Source: Marinomonas pontica (lineage in GTDB: Bacteria > Pseudomonadota > Gammaproteobacteria > Pseudomonadales > Marinomonadaceae). From it: a DNA stretch of 33,301 nt. Under the pieces are notes generated by a model. The model searched no databases. It was given only the letters and a program-made list of their open reading frames with translations, and was not told where the DNA came from. Location: NCBI RefSeq assembly GCF_026191375.1, contig NZ_JAODTL010000060.1, positions 1-33,301 of the forward strand. The letters run 5' to 3'. Positions 26,437 through 33,301 of this stretch are shown piece after piece; position 1 is the first letter of the stretch, and each line of letters opens with the position of its first letter. A program made the position numbers and the translations under genes.

Positions 26437-26944
26437 TCAAATAGCCAATCCATGCCTCGCGTTTCTGCCACCACCTTCTAGGCGATATAAACAATCTTTC
26501 TCGACTGAGTCGCTGAGGTCTAGGGTGGCAGTGGCTTTGGAGCTACTGGTGATGCTGATGTATTTTTTGGCGCTGAGTCCGCCTTCAAAGCCATCCGGTC
26601 CTGCGTTGTCGACGAACCATGTCACCCAGTCGGTAATATCTAGATTAAATTGGCTGGCTTTGTTTAGTTCATCGTAATAGGCGTTTTTGTCTTTCTCGAT
26701 TATCGTCGACAAGCTGAGCAATAGCGGTCGGTTGAGGTCTTGAGCCAATGCCATTTCGGCAATGGCTCGCCCTACTCGGCCGTTGCCATCTTCAAATGGG
26801 TGGATGGTTTCAAACCATAAATGCGCGATGGCTGCGCGAACCGGTACAGCAAGAGCAATGTCTCGCTCTGCGTTTAATGGGTTAGAAGGATTAAGCGAAT
26901 CATTCGACTCATATTGATGTATGTATGCCACAAAATTCAGGCAT
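26437..26944 (-). pseudogene. 5'-truncated Fic-family protein remnant
   Basis: About 168 codons corresponding to the C-terminal half of a Fic AMPylase of roughly 370 aa. The active-site motif HPFEDGNGRVGR is intact (catalytic His about 115 codons before the stop), as are the following helices (AIAEMALAQDLNRPLL, KNAYYDELNKAS) and the end wing (LYRLEGGGRN). The N-terminal half, including the class II inhibitory helix, is missing. The frame runs at its 5' end straight into the greA terminator, and no ATG lies before the motif, so expression is doubtful. A 25-bp piece of its 3' end is repeated at 25713. I read it as a decayed accessory gene. Confidence 0.75.
26470..26494. repeat. Direct repeat, right copy (within Fic remnant)
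   Basis: Partner of 25713-25737 (24 of 25 bases identical), 757 bp away in the same orientation, on the other side of higB-higA. Confidence 0.65.
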
Positions 26945-26946
26945 AA

Positions 26947-26978
26947 AAAAACCACGATACTTTCGTACCGTGGTTTTT
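26947..26978. terminator. Intrinsic terminator of carAB-greA
   Basis: AAAAACCACG / CGTGGTTTTT with inner TAC/GTA pairs around TTTC. T runs on both strands allow bidirectional use. It ends the greA message and abuts the Fic remnant. Confidence 0.85.
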
Positions 26979-26994
26979 AAAAGCTCGCTTTACA

Positions 26995-27471
26995 TTAAAT
27001 GTATTCGACGCTTTCGATTTCGTATGTTGCTTCACCACTTGGAATTTTAACGATGACTTCGTCACCTTCTTGTTTCCCAATAATGGCTTTTGCAATCGGT
27101 GATGCGTAAGAGATTTTCTTGTCTTTTACATCCGCTTCGTCATCGCCTACGATGCGGTACGTTACCGTTGCTTCAGTATCCACGTTAAACAAGGTTACCG
27201 TGGTACCAAAAACCACTTTGCCAGTCGCTGGCATGGTTTTCACATCAATCACTTGTGAGTCAGCAAGTTTGCCTTCGATCTCTTTAATTCGACCTTCAGC
27301 AAAGCCCTGCTCTTCACGAGCTGCATGATATTCTGCGTTTTCTTTTAAGTCGCCGTGCTCACGTGCCGTTGCGATGTCAGCAATTACGCGAGGACGAACG
27401 ACGGTTTTTAGGTGGTTTAGCTCTTCACGAAGACGAGCCTCACCTTCAACCGTCATTGGTACTTTTTTCAT
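26995..27471 (-). CDS. greA: Transcription elongation factor GreA
   Basis: 158 aa, the usual GreA length. It enters the RNA polymerase secondary channel and stimulates cleavage of backtracked RNA. The N-terminal coiled coil (about 1-75: [20 protein letters not shown], with tip acids in [20 protein letters not shown]) and the C-terminal FKBP-like domain ([21 protein letters not shown]) are both clear; the basic patch and tip DLKENAEY mark GreA rather than GreB. The start overlaps the carB stop by one base (TAATG). The carA-carB-greA order is known from pseudomonads. Confidence 0.96.
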   Translation of the reverse strand: MKKVPMTVEGEARLREELNHLKTVVRPRVIADIATAREHGDLKENAEYHAAREEQGFAEGRIKEIEGKLADSQVIDVKTMPATGKVVFGTTVTLFNVDTEATVTYRIVGDDEADVKDKKISYASPIAKAIIGKQEGDEVIVKIPSGEATYEIESVEYI

Positions 27472-30400
27472 TATTTCCCCAAGTGCAAATCTTGCAGTCT
27501 TCTGACTTTGGTTTCCCCTTTCAAGCTGATTGCCATACTAGCAGCTTCAGCTCCGGCCAATGTCGTAGTGTAACAAACCTTGCGCTGCAATGCTGTACGA
27601 CGAATCACAGAAGAGTCTGCAATCGCTTGCGTACCAGACGTGGTGTTAATAATGTAGTCGATTTCGCCGTTTTTCATCATATCAACGATGTGCGGACGAC
27701 CTTCGTTTACTTTGTTCACTTTGCGAACATCAACACCATGGTCAGTTAGGTATTTCGCCGTGCCTTCTGTACCAACAAGGTCAAACCCTAGCTCAGCCAA
27801 GCGACGCGCAACGTCTACTGCCCCTTCTTTGTCCATATCGCGAACACTGATGAAAGCACAACCAGACGTTGGCAATTCAGTACCACCACCAAGCACCGCT
27901 TTACCGAACGCTTCAGCGAAAGTATCGCCTACGCCCATTACTTCGCCTGTAGACTTCATTTCAGGCCCAAGAATCGGGTCAACGCCTTGGAACTTATTGA
28001 ATGGGAAAACGGCTTCTTTCACGCTGTAGTAAGAAGGGATGATTTCTTCTGTGAAACCAAGCTCTTCCAGTGTCTTACCCGCCATAACCAAGGCAGCCAC
28101 TTGCGCCAAAGAGCGACCAATACACTTAGACACGAAAGGCACAGTACGTGATGCACGAGGGTTCACCTCAATCACGTAAATTTCACCATCCTGAACGGCA
28201 AGCTGAGTGTTCATCAAACCTACAACGCCAAGTTCTAGCGCCATATTTTTGATCATCTCACGAATATCGTCCTGTACTTCTTTTGACAAAGAGTAAGGTG
28301 GCAAAGAACACGCCGAGTCACCAGAGTGAACACCCGCTTGTTCAATGTGCTGCATAATGCCGCCGATAACCACTTGATTACCATCGCTGATACAGTCGAT
28401 ATCGATCTCAATCGCCGCATTCAAGAAGTGATCTAGCAACACAGGGCTGTCGTTAGACACTTTCACAGCGCTGGTCATGTAACGCATCAATTCTTTTTCG
28501 TTGTACACGATTTCCATCGCGCGGCCGCCCAATACATAAGATGGACGAACCACAAGTGGGTAGCCGATAACAGCCGCTTTCGCTGCCGCTTGCTCAACGC
28601 TGCGCACAGTCGCGTTATGAGGCTGTTTGTAACCCAAACGCTGGATCATGCTTTGGAAACGTTCACGGTCTTCTGCACGGTCGATAGACTCAGGCGTTGT
28701 ACCAATGATTGGCACGCCTTCGTTTTGCAATGCACGAGCGATTTTCAGTGGCGTTTGACCACCGAACTGAACGATAACGCCTTTTGGTTTTTCTTTGCGA
28801 ACGATTTCTAACACGTCTTCTAGCGTTACTGGCTCGAAGTACAAACGGTCAGAAGTGTCGTAGTCAGTCGATACGGTTTCAGGGTTACAGTTCACCATGA
28901 TGGTCTCGTAACCGTCTTCACGTAGACCTAGTGCCGCGTGCACACAGCAATAGTCAAATTCGATACCTTGACCGATACGGTTTGGGCCACCGCCAAGAAT
29001 GATCACTTTCTCGCGATCCGTTGGCGCCGCTTCACACTCGTCTTCGTACGTTGAGTACATGTACGCGGTGTTAGTGGCAAATTCTGCCGCACACGTATCC
29101 ACGCGCTTATACACTGGGTGAACGTTCATCAAGTAACGGCGTTCACGCATGGACTTTTCAGTCACACTTAAAAGGCTAGCAAGACGCGCGTCAGAGAAAC
29201 CTTTACGCTTCAAACGACGAATCACGTCGTAGGTCATATCGACAAGGCCTTTATCAGCCAACGCTGCTTCTTCTTTGATCAAGTCTTCGATCTGTACCAA
29301 GAACCAGTGATCAACACCGGTTGCGTCATACACTTCGTCAACGGTCATGCCAGAACGGAAGGCATCGCCAATGTACCAAATACGGTCAGAACCCGGAGAT
29401 TGAAGCTCGTAAGCCAATTTCTCTTTGCTGTTTTCTTCCGCGAAATCCAACTGAGGATTGAAACCGTCTGAACCCACTTCCAAACCGCGTAAGGCTTTTT
29501 GCAAAGACTCTTGGAAAGTACGGCCAATCGCCATGACTTCACCAACGGATTTCATTTGCGTCGTTAAACGATCATTAGCGGTTGGGAATTTCTCGAAGGT
29601 GAAACGAGGAATCTTAGTGACAACGTAGTCGATTGCTGGCTCGAAGCTCGCTGGAGTTTGGCCACCTGTGATGTCGTTTTGCAACTCATCAAGCGTGTAA
29701 CCAATCGCCAATTTCGCCGCGATTTTTGCAATTGGGAAACCGGTTGCTTTCGATGCCAACGCAGACGAACGCGATACACGAGGGTTCATCTCGATAACCA
29801 CAAGACGACCTGTTTTTGGGTCCATACCGAACTGTACGTTAGAACCACCCGTTTCTACGCCGATCTCACGCAATACCGCCAAAGAAGCGTTACGCATGAT
29901 TTGATATTCTTTATCTGTCAAAGTTTGTGCTGGCGCAACCGTGATGGAGTCACCCGTGTGAACCCCCATTGCGTCGAAGTTTTCAATCGCACAAACGATG
30001 ATGCAGTTGTCTTTTTTGTCACGGACAACTTCCATTTCGTACTCTTTCCAACCGATCAAAGATTCATCGATTAGCAATTCGTTGGTTGGAGACAAATCCA
30101 AACCACGAGTACAAATTTCGTCAAACTCTTCCATGTTGTACGCGATACCGCCACCAGTACCACCCATGGTGAAGGAAGGGCGAATGATACAAGGGAAGCC
30201 TACTTCCGCTTGAACTTTAAGCGCTTCTTCCATGTTGTGAGCAATGCCCGCACGTGGACACTCAAGGCCAATGGACTTCATGGCTTTATCGAAACGATTA
30301 CGGTCTTCCGCTTTGTCGATCGCGTCAGCCGTCGCACCAATCATCTCAACATTGTATTTTTCGAGCACGCCGTGACGTTCAAGATCCAACGCACAGTTCA

Positions 30401-30686
30401 ATGCAGTCTGGCCACCCATAGTCGGTAGAACCGCATCTGGACGCTCTTTTTCAATGATTTTCTCTACGGTTTTCCACTCGATTGGTTCGATGTAAGTGGC
30501 ATCCGCCATCACTGGATCTGTCATGATGGTCGCTGGGTTTGAATTCACCAGAATAACGCGAAAGCCTTCTTCACGAAGTGCTTTACATGCTTGCGCACCA
30601 GAATAGTCAAACTCACAAGCCTGACCGATAACAATAGGACCTGCACCTAAAATTAAGACGCTTTTTATGTCAGTACGTTTTGGCAT
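27471..30686 (-). CDS. carB: Carbamoyl-phosphate synthase large subunit
   Basis: 1071 aa (E. coli 1073). It makes carbamoyl phosphate from bicarbonate, ammonia delivered by CarA and two ATP, feeding both arginine and pyrimidine synthesis. The two homologous ATP-grasp halves show as [19 protein letters not shown] at the start and [19 protein letters not shown] near residue 560, with paired [13 protein letters not shown] / [12 protein letters not shown] loops. The C-terminal MGS-like allosteric domain (about 935 onward), which senses UMP and ornithine in enterics, is present. carA lies 23 bp upstream; unlike P. aeruginosa there is no extra orf between them. Confidence 0.97.
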   Translation of the reverse strand: MPKRTDIKSVLILGAGPIVIGQACEFDYSGAQACKALREEGFRVILVNSNPATIMTDPVMADATYIEPIEWKTVEKIIEKERPDAVLPTMGGQTALNCALDLERHGVLEKYNVEMIGATADAIDKAEDRNRFDKAMKSIGLECPRAGIAHNMEEALKVQAEVGFPCIIRPSFTMGGTGGGIAYNMEEFDEICTRGLDLSPTNELLIDESLIGWKEYEMEVVRDKKDNCIIVCAIENFDAMGVHTGDSITVAPAQTLTDKEYQIMRNASLAVLREIGVETGGSNVQFGMDPKTGRLVVIEMNPRVSRSSALASKATGFPIAKIAAKLAIGYTLDELQNDITGGQTPASFEPAIDYVVTKIPRFTFEKFPTANDRLTTQMKSVGEVMAIGRTFQESLQKALRGLEVGSDGFNPQLDFAEENSKEKLAYELQSPGSDRIWYIGDAFRSGMTVDEVYDATGVDHWFLVQIEDLIKEEAALADKGLVDMTYDVIRRLKRKGFSDARLASLLSVTEKSMRERRYLMNVHPVYKRVDTCAAEFATNTAYMYSTYEDECEAAPTDREKVIILGGGPNRIGQGIEFDYCCVHAALGLREDGYETIMVNCNPETVSTDYDTSDRLYFEPVTLEDVLEIVRKEKPKGVIVQFGGQTPLKIARALQNEGVPIIGTTPESIDRAEDRERFQSMIQRLGYKQPHNATVRSVEQAAAKAAVIGYPLVVRPSYVLGGRAMEIVYNEKELMRYMTSAVKVSNDSPVLLDHFLNAAIEIDIDCISDGNQVVIGGIMQHIEQAGVHSGDSACSLPPYSLSKEVQDDIREMIKNMALELGVVGLMNTQLAVQDGEIYVIEVNPRASRTVPFVSKCIGRSLAQVAALVMAGKTLEELGFTEEIIPSYYSVKEAVFPFNKFQGVDPILGPEMKSTGEVMGVGDTFAEAFGKAVLGGGTELPTSGCAFISVRDMDKEGAVDVARRLAELGFDLVGTEGTAKYLTDHGVDVRKVNKVNEGRPHIVDMMKNGEIDYIINTTSGTQAIADSSVIRRTALQRKVCYTTTLAGAEAASMAISLKGETKVRRLQDLHLGK

Positions 30687-30709
30687 AATATTTCGCTCCG
30701 CTCCTACTT

Positions 30710-31840
30710 TTAGGCTTTAGTGGCTTTGATGTTTTCAATGAACTGATCGAACAAAGGTGCAACATCGTGTGGACCCGGGCTCGCTTCAGGGTGACCTTGG
30801 AAGCTGAAGGCGCTCTTATCTGTACGCGCGATGCCTTGCAAAGAACCATCGAACAACGACTTGTGCGTCATCACAAGGTTCGCAGGCAATGTTGTTTCAT
30901 CAACCGCAAAACCGTGGTTTTGGCTGGTGATCATCACTGTGCCTTTTTCGATCGCTTGTACTGGGTGGTTGGCACCGTGGTGACCAAACTTCATTTTCTT
31001 CGTCTTCGCACCAGACGCCAATGCCAATAGCTGATGACCAAGACAGATACCAAAGACAGGAATATCAGTCTCTAAAATCTCTTTAATGGCTTGAATAGCA
31101 TAGTCACAAGGCTCTGGATCACCTGGTCCGTTGGACAGGAATACGCCATCTGGTTTCAGCGCCAACACATCACTTGCTGGTGTTTTCGCAGGCACAACCG
31201 TCAAGCGGCAACCGCGCTCAACCATCATACGAAGGATGTTACGTTTCACACCGAAATCATAAGCAACAACATGGAACTCAGAAGAGTCTGGCGTTGTGTG
31301 TCCGTCAACAAGATCCCACGTTGATTCTGTCCACTCATAGGCTTTCTCAACGGTGACTTCTTTGGCTAGATCCATGCCTTTCAAACCAGGAAACGCTTTC
31401 GCTGCCGCAACCGCCGCCGCCTCATCTAGGTTTTCACCCGCCATGATGCAACCTGCTTGCGCGCCTTTTTCACGTAGAATACGAGTCAGCTTACGAGTAT
31501 CGATATCGGCAATGCCCACCACGCCTTTGCGCTTCAAGTAAGAATCTAAAGACTCTTCTGAACGCCAGCTGCTAGCAACCAAAGGAAGATCACGAATGAT
31601 CAGACCTTCACACCACACTTTATCGGATTCTTCATCTTCAGAGTTAACGCCAGTATTCCCGATGTGGGGATAGGTCAAGGTGACCATTTGTCGAGCATAG
31701 GAAGGATCAGTAAGAATTTCTTGATAACCGGTCATCGAGGTGTTAAATACTACCTCGGCCGTTGAGGAGCCATCTGCTCCGATCGACACCCCTTTAAAAA
31801 TAGTGCCGTCTTCCAGAGCCAGAATCGCTGATGTTGCCAA
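30710..31840 (-). CDS. carA: Carbamoyl-phosphate synthase small subunit
   Basis: 376 aa glutamine amidotransferase subunit that hydrolyses glutamine and channels ammonia to CarB. The N-terminal CPSase domain ([42 protein letters not shown]) is followed by a class I amidotransferase with Cys in [15 protein letters not shown] and a C-terminal [13 protein letters not shown] 31840 is chosen because GGGAGG stands 5 nt upstream and the length is then normal. An ATG at 31900 would add 20 unlike residues and lies inside the leader hairpin. First gene of carA-carB-greA. Confidence 0.95.
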   Translation of the reverse strand: MATSAILALEDGTIFKGVSIGADGSSTAEVVFNTSMTGYQEILTDPSYARQMVTLTYPHIGNTGVNSEDEESDKVWCEGLIIRDLPLVASSWRSEESLDSYLKRKGVVGIADIDTRKLTRILREKGAQAGCIMAGENLDEAAAVAAAKAFPGLKGMDLAKEVTVEKAYEWTESTWDLVDGHTTPDSSEFHVVAYDFGVKRNILRMMVERGCRLTVVPAKTPASDVLALKPDGVFLSNGPGDPEPCDYAIQAIKEILETDIPVFGICLGHQLLALASGAKTKKMKFGHHGANHPVQAIEKGTVMITSQNHGFAVDETTLPANLVMTHKSLFDGSLQGIARTDKSAFSFQGHPEASPGPHDVAPLFDQFIENIKATKA

Positions 31841-31872
31841 AGGAACCTCCCATTTAGAGACTATCAGGTTGC

Positions 31873-31909
31873 AAAAAAGCGAGACAAACCGGCGGCTCAT
31901 CTCGCTTTT
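31873..31909 (-). terminator. Attenuator-type terminator in the carA leader
   Basis: In minus orientation AAAAGCGAGA, 15-nt loop, TCTCGCTTTT and two more T: a perfect 10-bp stem plus T6, standing between the predicted promoter and the carA ribosome site. An intrinsic terminator inside the leader of a biosynthetic operon indicates attenuation. Confidence 0.7.
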
Positions 31910-31938
31910 AAGAAATTGCGTTTTTGCCGTTCTTTCAT
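31897..31938 (-). CDS. Putative carAB leader peptide, 13 codons
   Basis: ATG 31938 to TGA 31897 encodes [13 protein letters not shown], with three arginines (CGG, CGC, AGA). Its last codons form the 5' arm of the terminator hairpin (31900-31909), so a ribosome reaching the stop would block the terminator, the geometry of pyrBI-type or amino-acid attenuation. No clear Shine-Dalgarno sequence precedes it; an in-frame TTG further up would lengthen it to 24 codons. Translation is unproven. Confidence 0.4.
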   Translation of the reverse strand: MKERQKRNFLKAR

Positions 31939-31980
31939 CGATGGATAATCAATGAAACTCGCGTTCAAAAAATCTGCCTA

Positions 31981-32009
31981 ATTCTACTCTGATACGGCTT
32001 TTGCGTCCA
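31981..32009 (-). promoter_or_regulatory. Predicted carAB promoter
   Basis: Minus-strand TGGACG (32004-32009), 17-bp spacer, TAGAAT (31981-31986). Transcription would start near 31974, just before a T6 tract and the leader ORF. Confidence 0.45.
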
Positions 32010-32118
32010 CCGAATTGCCGAGAAAACAGGCAAAAACACACAATTTGACCACATTTTTTCTTGACTTATTAGTCAGGAATAATATCAACCTAATCGAACC
32101 CGATTAACACAACACCGA

Positions 32119-32670
32119 TTAACACAACAAACCATCAGCCACACTTTGTGCTGTTTCATAGCCTTTTAGATTGCCTAACACCGTCAATGCGAAAATCATC
32201 GCGGTCGCTGGCCCTTTGGCTGTCAGGACATTACCATCCATCACCACAGGTTCGTTAGGCATATATTCAGCGCCTGTTAAACCACTCTCAAAACCGGGAT
32301 AGCACGTGGCTTGTTTGTCGACCACAAAACCATGAGTCCCGAACACCACCGCTGGCGACGCACAAATCGCCGCGAGCAGCGAATCTTGAATGTCATGCTT
32401 TTCCAACATATCAATCAAGAGTTCGCTATCTCGCAAATGCTCCGCTCCCGGCATGCCACCCGCCAACACAACCGCATCAAAAATTTGATCCGCAACGTCT
32501 GTCAGCAACACGTCGGCTTCAACTTTATTACCATGCGCCATTTCGACCTGTTTCGATTCATGAATGCTGGCAACCGTGACCGCCACACCACCACGACGCA
32601 ATACGTCAATGATAGTAATCGCTTCGATGTCTTCGTTGCCATTGGCAATAGGGACCAGTACTGTGCTCAT
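32119..32670 (-). CDS. yajL: DJ-1/PfpI-family protein, YajL-like
   Basis: 183 aa DJ-1 superfamily protein; YajL is linked to protein deglycation/oxidative protection, with function still debated. The nucleophile elbow is AAICASPAVVF with C103, and E16 in GNEDIEAIT is the partner acid equivalent to DJ-1 Glu18. GGMPGAEHLRDS matches the family's third motif. The start overlaps the rimI stop by four bases (ATGA), implying cotranscription with rimI. Length and motifs fit YajL rather than PfpI protease-like members. Confidence 0.87.
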   Translation of the reverse strand: MSTVLVPIANGNEDIEAITIIDVLRRGGVAVTVASIHESKQVEMAHGNKVEADVLLTDVADQIFDAVVLAGGMPGAEHLRDSELLIDMLEKHDIQDSLLAAICASPAVVFGTHGFVVDKQATCYPGFESGLTGAEYMPNEPVVMDGNVLTAKGPATAMIFALTVLGNLKGYETAQSVADGLLC

Positions 32671-33164
32671 AGTTCGCCTCTTTCACAGGAGATTGTTAAC
32701 GTAAACAGGCACGCCGCTTCGCGACCTTGCTCTGTTTGTCCTTTTTTGTCTATTTGATAGTAATTTTTACGACGCCCCACTTGCTCGAACCCCAACGATT
32801 CATACAAGGCGATCGCCGCTTCATTCGATTCTCGGACTTCCAACAAGCATTCGCAAACGGCTTGCTGCGCGCTGGACTCCAACCAAGACATCATCAACTT
32901 TCTGGCCAGCCCTTGTCTACGGACAGAGCAATCAACCACCATTAATTCTAATTCGGATTGATCCAGTACCACCGATGCCGTTAACCAACCAACCAGCGAT
33001 TTTTGCGTCGCATCACCCAGCTCAACCACCCAATTTTTACGTGTTTGTAGAGCATCGGCAATCAAGCCGCGCCCCCAAGGATAAGGGTTAGATAACGCAT
33101 CCAGTTGGGTAATAGCAGGCAAATCTGACTCAGTAGCCAGACGCATAACAATAGAAGGAATCAT
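32667..33164 (-). CDS. rimI: Ribosomal protein S18-alanine N-acetyltransferase
   Basis: 165 aa GNAT acetyltransferase. RimI acetylates the N-terminal alanine of S18. Diagnostic: the early NPYPWGR segment (compare HAFPWSE in E. coli), the acetyl-CoA loop VRRQGLARKLM, the LEVRESNEAAIALYESLGFEQVGRRKNYY block. ATG 33164 has GAGG 11 nt upstream; ATG 33146 is possible and would drop six residues. It is upstream of, and overlaps, yajL. Confidence 0.92.
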   Translation of the reverse strand: MIPSIVMRLATESDLPAITQLDALSNPYPWGRGLIADALQTRKNWVVELGDATQKSLVGWLTASVVLDQSELELMVVDCSVRRQGLARKLMMSWLESSAQQAVCECLLEVRESNEAAIALYESLGFEQVGRRKNYYQIDKKGQTEQGREAACLFTLTISCERGEL

Positions 33165-33195
33165 AAAATTGAACGCCTCATTACAGGCAAATACA

Positions 33196-33301
33196 TTAAC
33201 GGAAAAAGCGCGACTGCATTTCTTGCCACGCTTCTTTACGCAATTCTGGAATGCGATACAATTCAGGCAAACTCACAATACGCGCGGTGGGATAACGCTT
33301 T
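33196..33301 (-). CDS. 3' end of an unidentified gene upstream of rimI
   Basis: The last 34 codons of a minus-strand gene enter from the right edge and stop at TAA 33196-33198. The readable tail is YPTARIVSLPELY...KEAWQEMQSRFFR. In E. coli holD (DNA polymerase III psi) precedes rimI, and the Arg/Trp-rich end would fit, but too little is visible to name it. It ends 32 bp before rimI. Confidence 0.6.
   Translation of the reverse strand, partial: KRYPTARIVSLPELYRIPELRKEAWQEMQSRFFR

Noticed and set aside
31841..31900. ATG 31900 as the carA start
   Set aside because: It lies in the terminator hairpin, adds 20 residues unlike CarA, and TTG 31840 has an excellent ribosome site. Retained only as an alternative in the attenuation finding.

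Overview
The window is a chromosomal segment of a marine-type gammaproteobacterium. Protein sequences and gene order look most like Marinomonas or a related member of the Oceanospirillales; this is recognition from memory, not a database match. Most of it is housekeeping DNA with short intergenic gaps and paired convergent or divergent genes. The block dksA-gluQ-(sigma54 regulator)-(RNA-like gap)-pcnB-folK-panB-panC-pgi follows the pseudomonad locus dksA-gluQ-cbrA-cbrB-crcZ-pcnB-folK-panBC-panD-pgi, but without cbrA and panD. carA-carB-greA is also the pseudomonad order.

Layout: 0.1-2 kb holds a DUF1989 protein divergent from a LysR regulator. 2-10.3 kb holds purL, tadA, a CBS-pair protein, a cold-shock protein and valS. 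10.3-12.5 kb holds a small uncharacterised gene and pepA, with no holC between pepA and valS. 12.6-14.8 kb holds lptF-lptG for LPS export; lptF is broken by a one-base contraction in an A run. 14.8-17.5 kb holds an aminotransferase divergent from dksA-gluQ. 17.5-19.5 kb holds a sigma54 activator with a degenerate receiver domain, followed by a 556-bp gap with a sigma54 promoter and a structured, A-rich RNA-like region. 19.5-24.9 kb holds pcnB, folK, panB, panC and pgi; pgi carries the same kind of A-run contraction at its 3' end. 24.9-26.9 kb is a small accessory patch with repeats, yefM-yoeB, higB-higA and a Fic remnant. 27-31.9 kb is carA-carB-greA on the minus strand behind an apparent attenuator. 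32-33.3 kb holds yajL, rimI and the 3' end of one more gene.

The most interesting element is the gap between the sigma54 activator and pcnB. It has a well-spaced -24/-12 promoter, a tandem repeat 95-120 bp upstream of it, at least five AAnAANAA motifs, a UUCG hairpin and a perfect 14-bp long-range stem. This is the architecture and genomic position of the Pseudomonas CrcZ RNA, which titrates Hfq/Crc in carbon catabolite repression. I infer a CrcZ-like decoy RNA driven by a CbrB-like activator that may not need a kinase. The second regulatory candidate is the carAB leader: a 13-codon ORF whose stop lies at the 5' arm of an intrinsic terminator.
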